A program made the position numbers and the translations under genes. 64,000 nt of DNA from Nitrincola tibetensis (lineage in GTDB: Bacteria > Pseudomonadota > Gammaproteobacteria > Pseudomonadales > Balneatricaceae), in the NCBI RefSeq assembly GCF_003284585.1, contig NZ_QKRX01000008.1, positions 62,001-126,000 of the forward strand, given 5' to 3'. Below the pieces are notes generated by a model. The model did no database searches. It saw nothing but the letters and a program-made list of their open reading frames with translations, and had not been told where the DNA came from. Positions within the stretch are counted from its first letter, which is position 1; every line of letters starts with the position of its first letter. Shown here piece by piece: positions 47,600 to 57,836 of this stretch.

Positions 47600-48556
47600 A
47601 TGAGCCAGTTTAATCCAGATATCATCCAAATTGGGATTAGTGCGTGTTTGCTCGGTGAAAAGGTCCGTTATGATGGAGGCCATAAAGCCTCTCAATACTG
47701 CATGCAGGAGCTTTCTCAGGTTTTTTCTTATGTGCCCGTTTGCCCTGAAATGGCAATTGGGTTGAGTACGCCTAGACCGACTATACGCTTGGTTCAAGAA
47801 GAGTCGGGAGTACGTTTGTTGGCCTCTGACAAAAGTTTTGATGTCACCGACGCCATGCAGGCCTTCAGCGAGGAGCGTGTCGCAGCACTGGACTATTTGA
47901 GTGGCTACATCGTCTGTGCTAAGTCGCCTTCCTGTGGCATGGAGCGGGTTAGGGTATACGATGGCCGCACTGGGTATAGCAGCAAATCAGGTATAGGGCT
48001 TTACACGGCGAATTTGCAACGGGTCTACCCCTACCTACCAGTAGAAGAGGATGGGCGTTTACATGATCTCGTCTTAAAAGAAAACTTTATTACCCGCGTG
48101 TTTGCGAACCATGCCTGGAAAACACTTAAGCATGAAGGCATCACTCGCCAATCATTGGTGGCTTTTCATACCCGTTATAAATTCTTACTGTTGGCGCATC
48201 ATCAGGCACACTATCGTGAATTGGGCCGTTACGTTGCGAACTTCAGTGATGACATTGAACAGGACGCACAGCAGTACTATCAATTGTTTATGCAAGCGCT
48301 TATGCATCCAGCGACACGTAAAAATCACACCAATGTGTTACAGCATATACAAGGTTTCTTTTCCGACAGACTCACGGCTAAACAAAAACAAGAGCTGACA
48401 GATTCGATTGCCAAATACAACCAAGGGTTGCTTCCTTTGTTAGTTCCCATTACCTTGATTCGCCATTATCTCAATGAGTTTGACGAAGAGTACATCGCGC
48501 AGCAAGTGTATTTAAATCCACATCCGCAAGCGCTCAAGCTCCATTATGGCTATTGA
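47600..48556 (+). CDS. DUF523-DUF1722 fusion protein (YbbK/YbgA type)
   Basis: The 318-residue protein has an N-terminal DUF523 domain (GISACLLGEKVRYDGGHK, then CPEMAIGLSTPRP, and AKSPSCGM with conserved Cys) and a C-terminal DUF1722 domain (LVAFHTRYKFLLLAHHQAHYRELGRYV in part, plus NPHPQALKLHYGY). Both domains are uncharacterised biochemically. The N-terminal Cys set suggests a metal or thiol role (inference). I start it at ATG 47600; the longer frame from 47540 has no family match. AAGGAG lies at 47582-47587, slightly far. Confidence 0.88.
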   Translation: MSQFNPDIIQIGISACLLGEKVRYDGGHKASQYCMQELSQVFSYVPVCPEMAIGLSTPRPTIRLVQEESGVRLLASDKSFDVTDAMQAFSEERVAALDYLSGYIVCAKSPSCGMERVRVYDGRTGYSSKSGIGLYTANLQRVYPYLPVEEDGRLHDLVLKENFITRVFANHAWKTLKHEGITRQSLVAFHTRYKFLLLAHHQAHYRELGRYVANFSDDIEQDAQQYYQLFMQALMHPATRKNHTNVLQHIQGFFSDRLTAKQKQELTDSIAKYNQGLLPLLVPITLIRHYLNEFDEEYIAQQVYLNPHPQALKLHYGY

Positions 48557-48560
48557 GAAT

Positions 48561-48584
48561 AGCGGCCTGATTAGACCGCTTTTA
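48561..48584 (+). terminator. Probable terminator after the DUF523/DUF1722 gene
   Basis: AGCGGCCT (48561-48568) pairs with AGACCGCT (48573-48580), with one mismatch, and is followed by TTTTA. It lies between convergent genes. Confidence 0.5.
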
Positions 48585-48587
48585 GAG

Positions 48588-50066
48588 TTACTGTGCGAGT
48601 AGGTGAGCCGGACAGACTTTGACATTGGTAAATCCAGCGCTCAGAAGATTTTGGGTTTGCAGTTTGCTCATGATACCTTGATCGCAATACAGCCAGTATT
48701 CTTTACTCTGATCCAAACTTGAGAACTGTGAATGGAGTCGATAAAAGGGCAGGACTAGAACTGGATATTCTAGTTTTTTGACTGGGGAAGCTTCACGTTC
48801 ATCAGGTGCACGAATATCGATAATAACCACTCGATCATCCGCTTCGCTTTCAATCAGTCCTTCTTCAACCTGAGGCATGTCTGCTGTATTGTTGAGCACT
48901 TGCGTGATCGACTCGATCACCGCTGAGGTGATTGCATTTTGAAGAACCTGCGAGTCCATTGCGTCTTCTGAGGTTTCGATCTCGGTTAATTTTGCACGAG
49001 AGGTCGGGCGCTGGCTGATGACTCCGCAATACTCCGGAATTTGTTCGCAAAGCTCAGCAACACCAATAGCCTTCGCTTGATCAATAATCAGCTGTTTGTT
49101 GGCACTGATTAAGGGGCGTAGAATCAATCGAGAAACGGTTTGATCAATGACCTGTAGATTGGTAAGTGTTTGGCTTGATACCTGTGAAATGGCTTCGCCT
49201 GTGACGAGTGCGGAGGTTTTAAGTTTCCGGGCCAACGCATCCGCACAGCGAATCATCGCTCGTTTTAGTATAACGCCCATGAGTCCCTGATCGACTCGTG
49301 TCAGAATATGCTCAACGACTCCTTCAAAAGGCACTGTAACGAACTTAACTTGATGTGACTGAGAGTATTGTGACCAAAGATAATGCGCAACTCGTTTAAC
49401 CCCCTCTTCATGAGCAGTACCACCTAAGCGGAAGAAAATAAAGTGGGTATAGATGCCTCGTTGCAGCATTTGATAGGCAGCCACACTTGAATCAAAGCCG
49501 CCAGACATGAGTGTCGCCACATTCTCCTGTGTTCCCAATGGGTATCCACCTAACCCCTCACGACGTTTGCCCACGATAAACAGTCGATCATGGTGTATTT
49601 GCAACAGTACAAGCTCTTCGGGTGATTTTAGATTCACACCTGCTGCTGAAGAATGATCCAACAGATAAGCTCCGATCTCTTTTTGAAGATCTAAAGAGCT
49701 ATACGAATGAATCCCTGTTCGTTGAACCCTAACGGCAAAGGTTTTATTGTGCAGACGTTCGGCCAATGCACTGAGTGTCAGTTTGCAAATACCCTCAATA
49801 TCCGGCAGTGCGTGCTCTTGCGTTTCCATAAAATGGTGAATACCAGGGATTCGTGTCAGGGCATCACTGATGGCTTGAGTTTGGGTAGGAGATGTACTTG
49901 GGTCGGTTTCGACTTCTAGTAAATCCCAGCAACCACCAACGCGGCTAAGTTCGCAAATCGGTTTAACCAAGTGACGAATGTTTTTTTTCAGCTGCTTAAT
50001 ATACTGCTGACGGACACCACGACTTTTAATCGTGATTTCGGGGAAGAGGCGAATAATAAATTTCAT
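48588..50066 (-). CDS. thiI: tRNA 4-thiouridine sulfurtransferase with rhodanese domain
   Basis: The 492-residue enzyme has an N-terminal ferredoxin-like/THUMP region (about 1-165), the PP-loop adenylation motif LMSGGFDSS at about 187-195, C347 in EYCGVIS, and a C-terminal rhodanese domain with persulfide Cys C461 in YWLYCDQGIMS. It makes s4U8 in tRNA and may donate sulfur for thiamine thiazole, since the rhodanese domain needed for both is present. I start at ATG 50066 (MKFIIRLFPE), the usual family N-terminus; 45 extra upstream residues are unsupported. Confidence 0.95.
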   Translation of the reverse strand: MKFIIRLFPEITIKSRGVRQQYIKQLKKNIRHLVKPICELSRVGGCWDLLEVETDPSTSPTQTQAISDALTRIPGIHHFMETQEHALPDIEGICKLTLSALAERLHNKTFAVRVQRTGIHSYSSLDLQKEIGAYLLDHSSAAGVNLKSPEELVLLQIHHDRLFIVGKRREGLGGYPLGTQENVATLMSGGFDSSVAAYQMLQRGIYTHFIFFRLGGTAHEEGVKRVAHYLWSQYSQSHQVKFVTVPFEGVVEHILTRVDQGLMGVILKRAMIRCADALARKLKTSALVTGEAISQVSSQTLTNLQVIDQTVSRLILRPLISANKQLIIDQAKAIGVAELCEQIPEYCGVISQRPTSRAKLTEIETSEDAMDSQVLQNAITSAVIESITQVLNNTADMPQVEEGLIESEADDRVVIIDIRAPDEREASPVKKLEYPVLVLPFYRLHSQFSSLDQSKEYWLYCDQGIMSKLQTQNLLSAGFTNVKVCPAHLLAQ

Positions 50067-50108
50067 GCGATACGTGTTGATTAGGTTGGTCGCTGAAGGC
50101 GCGACTGA

Positions 50109-50143
50109 AAAGCCCTTTATTTTAATGGAAAATAAAGGGCTTT
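50109..50143 (-). terminator. Terminator of the NCS2 permease gene
   Basis: AAAGCCCTTTATTTT (50109-50123) pairs perfectly with AAAATAAAGGGCTTT (50129-50143). On the minus strand the 3' side ends in TTTT. It lies 9 bp after the permease stop and 43 bp before the thiI start. Confidence 0.82.
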
Positions 50144-50151
50144 GGCAGGTT

Positions 50152-51660
50152 TTATTTATTAACTGCTTTTGGTGCGGGCTCTTTGAAGACATAGTAAGCA
50201 AAAAAGGCCGCCATGATCAGGTAACCTTGCACAAAGTCCGGTGCTGCATATAAGCCAAGCTTTGGAGCATGCATTAGCCCGATGAAGGAGAGAGTTGCTG
50301 CAATCAGCGCAAATACGGTTGCACGTTTAAAGTGGCGGTCTATCACACTGACGGCAATGGCACCCAGTAGAATGGCTGTAAACATTGCGCCTTGACCTAA
50401 GGGGACGATTCCCTCAGAAATACCGGCCATGACCTCACTGGCGCCCCGCCCAAAACGTGTCGACAGATAATTGGCGAAGTAGGGAAGCATCGCTAAGGCT
50501 ACTGCAGGATAGTAACGAGTGTCATTTGTTTGGAAGCTGGTCGCAATCATCGACATACCGACAAACACCAGAATAGGCGCCACAACTGCAACTGGAATTA
50601 AGGCTGCCAACACGGCAATCAATCCAAATAAGGTGGCTAATACATACACCAAACCATTGAGCAAGCTGTAGCCACGACCGGCATTCATCCACTTGGCACC
50701 GACCGTTGCGATGTACACCGTGGTCGGGAAAAGACCACCAAATACAGCACCGAGCAACGTACCTACGCCATCAACGGCTTGGCACTCACGTACATCGTAT
50801 TTATCTCCTGCTGCTTCCATTGCCTCAACATTGTTCATCGTTTCAATGGCGTTATAAAGAGTGATAGGCAAAATCACAGTAATCAGCGCAGCCCCGACAC
50901 CAAACAGCATGCCTAAGCCTTCAAGCCAAGCAAAAGAAGGAAAAATGGGGTAAAAGCCAAAGTGAGTAAATGCCTCCGTCAGTTTGTCTGTTTCGGTTTC
51001 TCCCATCAGATAAGCCAATGTGGTTCCGATAATAATGGCAAACAGCGATGCGGGAATATTGAAAGGAAGGCTTACCCGCGCGACCAATCCAACTAAAATA
51101 ATGGCGATGACCAGTAAACCTATGACAGGCATCTCCAGTGTTTTGAACAGCATTTCACCCGCAATAAAGGTCAGTGCGACACCCGCGACAGCGCCCAGCA
51201 TAGCTGCTCTTGGCAGGTTTTTTTGAACCCAGTTACCAATAAAACTGATCAAAATTTCGATCACACCGCTGATTAAGCAGGCAGCCACCGCAATCTTCCA
51301 TGCCAGTTCAGCATCCCCTGTAAGTGTTTTTGCGGGCAGTAAAATGCCAAATAAGAATACAAACATCACGGGTGTGCTAATCCCGTAGGACAAAGCCGTG
51401 ACATCGGTACGTTGTTCTTTCTTAGCTAACCGAGCCGCACTCCACGCATAGTAAAAATTACCAAACATGACGGCGACGGCCGCGCCCGGTAATACTTTTC
51501 CGAAGACAATTTCGGCCGGAAAACCCATGCCCAGCATGGAAATAGCAATAATGACAAAGTTGGCAATGTTATTTTGAAAGAGTGCAAAGAAGGCATCCGT
51601 ATCTTCTTTCTTATACCAAGGGTAATGGAAGGGTTTTTCGTTCATGGGGGCTTTACTCAT
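50152..51660 (-). CDS. NCS2-family purine/xanthine-uracil-type permease
   Basis: The product has about 502 residues and 12 or more hydrophobic helices. It is an inner-membrane nucleobase or related transporter of the NCS2 superfamily. Visible signals are the first helix with NNIANFVIIAISMLGMGFP, TDVTALSYGISTPVMFVF (the half-helix region equivalent to TM3) and DGVGTLLGAVFGGLFPTTVY (TM8-9 region), close to the AzgA-like branch. The substrate cannot be read from sequence. The start is uncertain: ATGs at 51675, 51660 and 51645 are all in frame without a good ribosome binding site. Confidence 0.82.
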   Translation of the reverse strand: MSKAPMNEKPFHYPWYKKEDTDAFFALFQNNIANFVIIAISMLGMGFPAEIVFGKVLPGAAVAVMFGNFYYAWSAARLAKKEQRTDVTALSYGISTPVMFVFLFGILLPAKTLTGDAELAWKIAVAACLISGVIEILISFIGNWVQKNLPRAAMLGAVAGVALTFIAGEMLFKTLEMPVIGLLVIAIILVGLVARVSLPFNIPASLFAIIIGTTLAYLMGETETDKLTEAFTHFGFYPIFPSFAWLEGLGMLFGVGAALITVILPITLYNAIETMNNVEAMEAAGDKYDVRECQAVDGVGTLLGAVFGGLFPTTVYIATVGAKWMNAGRGYSLLNGLVYVLATLFGLIAVLAALIPVAVVAPILVFVGMSMIATSFQTNDTRYYPAVALAMLPYFANYLSTRFGRGASEVMAGISEGIVPLGQGAMFTAILLGAIAVSVIDRHFKRATVFALIAATLSFIGLMHAPKLGLYAAPDFVQGYLIMAAFFAYYVFKEPAPKAVNK

Positions 51661-51841
51661 GTAAAAACGGAGCATTTTAACAGCGTGACGCAGGTTTCCC
51701 TATCCTTGTATTTATATTTCCTGAATTAAAAAAACTGTTTCTATGCAGGGTGTGATAAGGAGTAAAATGCGCAATGTCTTAGACTTAATAGTCTAGCTTA
51801 ATTGTGGACGACAACTGGACGGCTATCTTAAGGAATTCTCT

Positions 51842-54055
51842 ATGCTCTCATCACTCGTAACTGGCTCTTACCCATGGCGGTTTTTTCGTTCAGGTGGCTT
51901 TGATCAGGTCCAAATTGAAAATGCAGATGATTTGAAGCATTTGTCTGAGTTAGACCAAAAACTTTGGTCTGTCCTCGCTTGCCCAACGGTAGGGTTGGAA
52001 TTTGATCCGCGCACCTTAGCCTTACTTGATAGTGATGGAGATGGTCGCATACGTGCGCCTGAGATTATTCGTGCCGTTCGTTGGGCGATAAAGGTTCTTA
52101 AGACACCTGACATTCTATTTGAAGAAGGCGACAGGCTGCCTCTAGAGGCGATTAATCATGAGGATGAAGAAGGGGCTAAACTACTCGCAACTGCTGAACA
52201 GATCTTGCAATATCTTGGCAAAAGAGATGCAGATGTCATCACGATTGAGGATGTATCGGATACCACTCAACTATTTACCCCTGACCATTACAATGGCGAT
52301 GGTATTATCCCGGTTCAGCTCACAAGTGATGAAACCCTAATTCAAGCCATGGGTCATATTATGGCCTGTTATGGTGAAGAGATGGACAGAAGTGGGCAGC
52401 CTGGGATCAATCAAAGTACATTAGATCAATTTTTCAATGATGCACATGCCTTGTCTGATTGGCTAGCAAAGGCTGAACTGTCTTCACAAGATATCTTGCC
52501 CTTAGGTGAGAGTACGGCAGCCGCTGCAGATTTGTTTGCACTTATTCAGATAAAAGTAGATGACTTCTTTACGCGGTGCCAGCTTGCAGTTTTTGATGAA
52601 AAAGCAGCTGTATGTTTAAACCCAGCAGACGAGTTGTATCAATCCCTTGCGAGCCAGCAATTGCATGATAAAACGGAAGGGGTTGCGGCTTTACCTTTGG
52701 CATTAGTTGCACCGGGTAAAGACCTACCCCTCAATGAAGGTATTAACCCTGCTTGGTCGGACTTGATTCAACGTTTTAAATCAGAAGTGATTCTGCCTAT
52801 TCTGGGTGATTGTGACGTTTTAACCCTTCAGTCTTGGAATGACTTGTCGGCACGCTTCACTTCTTTTCGTCAATGGATGCAAGAAAAACCAGAGAGCCCT
52901 GTTGCCTCCATGGACATTATGGAATTACGAAGTCTTTTGACGGGGAATGTGTATGAAGCCTTAGCCGACTTAATTCTGCGAGACCTTAATGCCGAAACGG
53001 CGGCGGAACTGGTTGAAGGGGTAGAACGTCTGACACGTTACAACCGTGACTTAGTGGTTTTACTTAAAAACTACGTTAATCTTTCCGATTTTTATGGCGG
53101 TAAACGCAAGGCCATCTTTCAGGCTGGAACCCTGTATCTGGATCAGCGCAGTTGTGAACTGTGTCTGCGTGTTGCGGATCTGGACCGGCATTCACAGCAA
53201 GCCAGTTTAAGTGGTGCGTATCTTGTGTATTGCCAATGTACTCGTTTAGGCGAGTCACCCATGACTATCGTTGCAGCGATGACGGGTGGAGACGCTGACG
53301 ATATGATGGTCGTTGGTCGCAATGGTATTTTTTACGATCGCCATGGTTATGACTGGCACGCATCGGTGGTTAAGGTTATTGAAAATCCTATCAGTGTTCG
53401 GCAGGCCTTTTGGTCCCCTTACAAGCGTATCGCGAGGATGATGGGTGAACAAATACAAAAATTTGCCGCAGCTAAAGATAAAGCCGTAGAGGACAAATCA
53501 TCTGCCAGTTTAGCCGAAGGCGTTAAGCCAGCTGTATCGGCACAGGCATTTGATATTGCAAAGTTTGCGGGTATCTTTGCCGCAATAGGTCTGGCCTTTG
53601 GAGCATTGGGTACTGCCTTGGCAGCTATCGTGTCCTCTTTAATACAACTCCCATTGTGGAAAGTCCCTTTGGTTTTCGTCGTTATTCTGCTGTTAATATC
53701 AGGTCCATCCATGTTGTTGGCTTCTTTAAAATTACGCAAGCGTAACCTTGGTCCCTTGTTGGATGCAAATGGCTGGGCGGTCAACACTCGCGCTAGAATT
53801 AACATACCCTTTGGTGGTTCTCTCACTGGAGTTGCGAGCTTGCCTAAAGGAGCCAAACGCACTCATTATGACCCGTTCGCTGATCAAAAATCACCTTGGC
53901 GTACTTGGCTTTTATTGGTCTTGTTATTTGTTTTCGTTGGAGTTGCAGGCTACTCTATGGGATGGTTTGATCCCTATTTTGCACCTCAAGCAACTGAGGT
54001 CAGTGGTGTTGAGAGTGTGCCCGCTGATGCGGTGGTGAATGAAGTTTCTGAGTAG
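51842..54055 (+). CDS. Large EF-hand-containing membrane protein of unknown function
   Basis: A 737-residue protein I do not recognise. There is no signal peptide. A canonical EF-hand loop lies at 63-74 (DSDGDGRIRAPE), and a looser DHYNGDGIIP segment near 158 could be a second. The middle (about 190-550) is a mixed alpha/beta soluble region. Hydrophobic segments follow at about 575-605, 610-635 and 680-702, giving a C-terminal membrane anchor. The tail is acidic and Val/Ala rich. Thus a large, probably cytosolic, N-terminal body may be tethered to the inner membrane and may bind calcium. It stands alone between the permease and the chemoreceptor, with a terminator at 54090-54115. Confidence 0.8.
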   Translation: MLSSLVTGSYPWRFFRSGGFDQVQIENADDLKHLSELDQKLWSVLACPTVGLEFDPRTLALLDSDGDGRIRAPEIIRAVRWAIKVLKTPDILFEEGDRLPLEAINHEDEEGAKLLATAEQILQYLGKRDADVITIEDVSDTTQLFTPDHYNGDGIIPVQLTSDETLIQAMGHIMACYGEEMDRSGQPGINQSTLDQFFNDAHALSDWLAKAELSSQDILPLGESTAAAADLFALIQIKVDDFFTRCQLAVFDEKAAVCLNPADELYQSLASQQLHDKTEGVAALPLALVAPGKDLPLNEGINPAWSDLIQRFKSEVILPILGDCDVLTLQSWNDLSARFTSFRQWMQEKPESPVASMDIMELRSLLTGNVYEALADLILRDLNAETAAELVEGVERLTRYNRDLVVLLKNYVNLSDFYGGKRKAIFQAGTLYLDQRSCELCLRVADLDRHSQQASLSGAYLVYCQCTRLGESPMTIVAAMTGGDADDMMVVGRNGIFYDRHGYDWHASVVKVIENPISVRQAFWSPYKRIARMMGEQIQKFAAAKDKAVEDKSSASLAEGVKPAVSAQAFDIAKFAGIFAAIGLAFGALGTALAAIVSSLIQLPLWKVPLVFVVILLLISGPSMLLASLKLRKRNLGPLLDANGWAVNTRARINIPFGGSLTGVASLPKGAKRTHYDPFADQKSPWRTWLLLVLLFVFVGVAGYSMGWFDPYFAPQATEVSGVESVPADAVVNEVSE

Positions 54056-54089
54056 TGTAAATACTAATATTGCTTCTGCATGATTTTGA

Positions 54090-54115
54090 AAGCTTGGCTT
54101 CTGGCCAAGCTTTTT
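54090..54115 (+). terminator. Intrinsic terminator after the EF-hand protein gene
   Basis: AAGCTTGGC (54090-54098), loop TTCTG, GCCAAGCTT (54104-54112) and six T in a row. Confidence 0.92.
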
Positions 54116-54284
54116 TATTCAGTTTAGCTGGCCAATAATCGTTAAAGGGTAATCGGTTGTAGAGAATGATGGAATAAATGCAATACGTCGTAAATTATTG
54201 ACTTAATGGCGTTTATAGCCATTCATTTTTCAGAAACCCTTCTATACTGCCATTGGTAACAATACTAGGGTAAGGATTTAGCCA

Positions 54285-56240
54285 GTGAAAATACGAACAA
54301 AATTGATTCTGGCATTTATTGCTTTAGCAGTGTTGCCTATCGTCATTATCTCCGCAGTCGTGGTCACCCATCTTCGGCAGCAAGCGGAAGAATCTTTTCA
54401 AGCAAGTACAACCCGAGAAATCCGTCAAATAGACAACGCGATGCAGGTCTATTTTGATGCAATTGATAAAAGTGTTCATTTTCTTGCCAGTCATCCACTG
54501 ATGATTCAGGTTGATTCGGGTATCAGCAATTATTTAACAAGCCCTGAGGTGGTGATGACCCCGGATAAGGCCGGAGGAATTGAACAGCAGGTTTTTGAGC
54601 TTTTCGACCACTTTGCGGCTACTCATTCGGGCTTAGCCTATGTGTACATGGGTACGGCGGAGGGAGCTTATATTCAGTGGCCTCTCGGAAGTGTGTCCGA
54701 ACGGTATGATCCACGTCAGCGTCCATGGTTTCAGGCCGCGATGGCGCAGCCCAATACACCTGTTAGAACATCTGCTTATTACTGGGAGCCTGACGATGCT
54801 GTGATTGTTAGTACCGTTATGAGCACAGTCAATAAGCTTGGTCGGCAGGGCGGAGCCATCGGTCTGGATGTATCACTAGGTCAGCTGACAGAAATGGTTC
54901 GTGAAATCAAACTGGGTGAAACGGGTTATCTCATGCTCCTCGAAGCCAGTGGTAATATTTTGGTCGATGCAGCCAATCCGGAACACAACTTCAAGAATAT
55001 TAAGGATCTTTCAGCAGACTATCGGTTATTGTCCGATGCGGCTGAAGGCGGAAAACCTATTCGTTTGTCGGGCACTGATTATATGTTGGCAGTCTATGAG
55101 TCTCCCGGTCTTGGCTGGCGCTACATCGGCTTGATTGAGTATGACGAAGTGATGCGTCCGGCAAATCGAATGATAGGACTCTTGTCATTGGTCGTGCTGG
55201 TGATGGTGTTGCTTTTCTCTTTGATTGGTAAGTTGACGGCAGATGTCATTGTCAGACCAATCCGAGCGGTGTCTGCGAGTCTCAAAGAAATAGCTCAGGG
55301 CGAGGGTGATCTAACTCGAGAGTTGTCGGTCAAGGGTAAGGATGAATTGTCTGAGTTGTCCAACTGGTTTAACCACTTTCTGAAGACTATCCGAAAGTTA
55401 GTGTCTGAAATTACGCAAAGTGCGGAGGGTTTGAAATTATCTTCAGCGGAATCAACCAAATTATCGCAGGATATGACGGATACTGCAGGGCGCCAAGGCC
55501 ACTCCGTCGATATGGTTTCAACCGCTTTTCACGAAATGGTGGCTACGGCAAATGAGGTCGCTAAGTCTTGCAGTAATGCAGCACAAGCTGCTGACAATGG
55601 CTATCAAGAAGCTCAAGCAGGCCAGACCAGCATTAATGTGGCCGTTGCAGAAGTGGATCGTCTTAATTCCGAAATAGAGGACTCTGTCAGTGCAATTGTG
55701 CAACTAGAGGAGGACTCACGCAATATCAACCTGATTCTTGATACAATACGAGGTGTGGCTGAGCAGACCAATCTGCTGGCACTCAATGCGGCTATTGAAG
55801 CGGCTCGAGCAGGTGACCATGGTCGAGGTTTTGCCGTGGTAGCAGATGAGGTGCGTGGGTTGGCGCAGCGGACGGCGGATTCTACCGAAGAGATCAACTC
55901 TCTGCTGAACAAACTTAATACACGCACTGCATTGGTGAGTCAGCGCATGTCGGCTAGTCAACAAGCAACTGGAAAGACAGTCGCGAGTATTCGTGCAGTC
56001 ACTGAAAGCTTTGATCGCGTTAGAGCGTCAGTGGATATGATTCGTGATATGAATACACAAATCGCGGCTGCAGCGGAAGAACAGCATCAGGTCGCTGAGG
56101 AGATTAATCGCCATATTGCAGAGGTGAATGGTGATGCTCAACGAGTAAATGACATGTCGGAACAGGTCAGAGATACTTCATCTTCACTTGCAAAACTTTC
56201 TCAACAGTTGGATAGCTTGGTCAAAGCATTTAAAACCTGA
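54285..56240 (+). CDS. Methyl-accepting chemotaxis protein with dCache domain
   Basis: The 651-residue chemoreceptor has TM1 (about 8-28), a periplasmic dCache_1 domain (about 35-290), TM2 (about 296-318), HAMP and a long cytoplasmic signalling coil with the conserved tip [18 protein letters not shown]. In the membrane-distal pocket Y141, R146, W148, F149 and D195 follow the spacing of the amino-acid-binding signature of PctA-like receptors (Y121, R126, W128, Y129, D173 in PctA), with Tyr to Phe at one site. Amino acids are therefore the likely ligands (inference). No C-terminal pentapeptide tether for CheR is seen. It is an orphan receptor here. Confidence 0.95.
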   Translation: MKIRTKLILAFIALAVLPIVIISAVVVTHLRQQAEESFQASTTREIRQIDNAMQVYFDAIDKSVHFLASHPLMIQVDSGISNYLTSPEVVMTPDKAGGIEQQVFELFDHFAATHSGLAYVYMGTAEGAYIQWPLGSVSERYDPRQRPWFQAAMAQPNTPVRTSAYYWEPDDAVIVSTVMSTVNKLGRQGGAIGLDVSLGQLTEMVREIKLGETGYLMLLEASGNILVDAANPEHNFKNIKDLSADYRLLSDAAEGGKPIRLSGTDYMLAVYESPGLGWRYIGLIEYDEVMRPANRMIGLLSLVVLVMVLLFSLIGKLTADVIVRPIRAVSASLKEIAQGEGDLTRELSVKGKDELSELSNWFNHFLKTIRKLVSEITQSAEGLKLSSAESTKLSQDMTDTAGRQGHSVDMVSTAFHEMVATANEVAKSCSNAAQAADNGYQEAQAGQTSINVAVAEVDRLNSEIEDSVSAIVQLEEDSRNINLILDTIRGVAEQTNLLALNAAIEAARAGDHGRGFAVVADEVRGLAQRTADSTEEINSLLNKLNTRTALVSQRMSASQQATGKTVASIRAVTESFDRVRASVDMIRDMNTQIAAAAEEQHQVAEEINRHIAEVNGDAQRVNDMSEQVRDTSSSLAKLSQQLDSLVKAFKT

Positions 56241-56571
56241 TGAGCTCATCAGTGTTAGTGAATGCTTCTAACCACATTGTATCCTTATACTCAGGAAGGT
56301 TGAATGTTCGACTTTCCTGAGTTATTCAAGATTCAACCTCATGCAAGAAAGGTTGTTTCTGTTAATCTGCACTGATACACATTCGCGCAGCTGTATTCAC
56401 TCAGAATAAGTACAGCAAGGGAGGTCAACACTATCCCTCTCTTTTCTCAAGTGTCGTAACCATCACGTATAACGCCGTATTTAAATAATTCCCACCGCTT
56501 TTTCATCCTTACACTGTATCGGTGTTCAGTAAGTTATTGACCGCTAAAATAATCATAAATGGAGAAAAGCC
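56241..56571. other. 331-bp region between the chemoreceptor gene and fdhA
   Basis: It holds a hairpin at 56289-56322 (ACTCAGGAAGGTTGAA and TTCGACTTTCCTGAGT, 16 bp with two G-T pairs, 2-base loop) that may end the chemoreceptor mRNA although no T run follows. The rest, to 56571, must carry the fdhA promoter. I see no ORF with support. Confidence 0.5.
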
Positions 56572-57771
56572 ATGGCTATTTCTACCGGAAATCGCGGTGT
56601 TGTGTACACTGGCCCTGGAGAGGTTGAAGTTCGTTCTATTGCCTTTCCAGAACTGTCTATCGGCAAGCGCCAATGTCAACACGGTGTTATCCTCAAAGTC
56701 CTCACAACCAATATTTGTGGCAGTGACCAACACATGGTCCGCGGCCGCACTACTGCGCCTTCAGGTCTCGTCTTAGGGCATGAGATCACAGGTGAAATCA
56801 TTGAATGTGGCCGAGATGTCGAGTTTCTTAAGGTCGGTGACATTGTCTCTGTTCCTTTTAATATCGCCTGCGGTCGTTGCCGTAACTGTAAGGAAGGTCG
56901 GACAGGTATCTGTCTTAATGTGAACCCCGCACGTCCAGGCGCAGCCTATGGCTATGTCGATATGGGGGGGTGGGTTGGTGGCCAGGCCGAGTATGTTATG
57001 GTGCCTTATGCCGACTTTAATCTACTCAAATTCCCTGACTCAGACCAAGCACGGGAAAAAATTCGTGATTTGACTTTATTATCCGATATATTCCCAACGG
57101 GTTTTCATGGCTGCGTAACCGCAGGTGTTGGGCCGGGTTCAACGGTATACATTGCAGGAGCGGGGCCAGTTGGGCTTGCGGCTGCAGTATCTGCGCAGTT
57201 GCTGGGTGCAGCCTGTGTTATTGTGGGGGATATGATTCCTGATCGTTTAGCACAAGCAAAAAGCTTTGGCTGCGAAACGATTGATCTGCGTCAGGATGCT
57301 GAGTTACCGGAGCTACTGGAGCAAATTCTGGGTGTTCCTGAGGTTGATGCAGCGGTTGACTGTGTTGGATTTGAAGCCCGTTGTCATGGTCATTGTCACC
57401 ATGAAGAAAAGCCTGCAACCGTTTTAAATTCAATGATGAATATTACCCGAGCAGGTGGTCAGATCGGCATACCTGGCTTATATGTCACAGAAGATCCAGG
57501 CGCGCATGATGATGCTGCCAAACAGGGTAGTTTGAGTATGCGCTTTGGCTTGGGTTGGGCAAAATCTCACTCCTTTCATACAGGTCAGTGTCCTGTCATG
57601 AAATACCACCGGCAGTTGATGCAGGCCATTTTGTTCGACAAGGTTCAGATTGCAAAAGCGGTTAACGTTCAGGTTATTTCACTGGATGATGCACCAAAAG
57701 GCTATGCTGATTTTGATGGAGGTGCTGCGAAAAAATTTGTCATCGATCCTCACAGGCTCTTTGCTGCTTAG
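56572..57771 (+). CDS. fdhA: Glutathione-independent formaldehyde dehydrogenase
   Basis: The 399-residue zinc-dependent medium-chain dehydrogenase oxidises formaldehyde to formate with tightly bound NAD. Catalytic zinc ligands are C49 and H70, structural zinc ligands are C100, C103, C106 and C114, and the NAD loop is IAGAGPVGLAAA. Length and motifs equal those of Pseudomonas putida FdhA (399 residues). GGAGAAAAGCC before ATG 56572 provides the ribosome binding site. It is monocistronic with a likely terminator at 57794. Confidence 0.95.
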   Translation: MAISTGNRGVVYTGPGEVEVRSIAFPELSIGKRQCQHGVILKVLTTNICGSDQHMVRGRTTAPSGLVLGHEITGEIIECGRDVEFLKVGDIVSVPFNIACGRCRNCKEGRTGICLNVNPARPGAAYGYVDMGGWVGGQAEYVMVPYADFNLLKFPDSDQAREKIRDLTLLSDIFPTGFHGCVTAGVGPGSTVYIAGAGPVGLAAAVSAQLLGAACVIVGDMIPDRLAQAKSFGCETIDLRQDAELPELLEQILGVPEVDAAVDCVGFEARCHGHCHHEEKPATVLNSMMNITRAGGQIGIPGLYVTEDPGAHDDAAKQGSLSMRFGLGWAKSHSFHTGQCPVMKYHRQLMQAILFDKVQIAKAVNVQVISLDDAPKGYADFDGGAAKKFVIDPHRLFAA

Positions 57772-57793
57772 TCGGTATTATGTATCACTTATC

Positions 57794-57817
57794 GAGAGGC
57801 CTTTACAGGCCTTTCTT
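57794..57817. terminator. Probable bidirectional terminator
   Basis: GAGAGGCCT (57794-57802) pairs with AGGCCTTTC (57807-57815), with one G-T pair and loop TTAC, followed by TT. It lies between fdhA and the convergent VWA gene. Confidence 0.5.
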
Positions 57818-57836
57818 GCGTGCTCAGTCACTACTA

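Noticed and set aside
53419-53862. 147-codon minus-strand frame inside the EF-hand protein gene
   Set aside because: Antisense shadow; the plus-strand gene is complete and has its own start and terminator.
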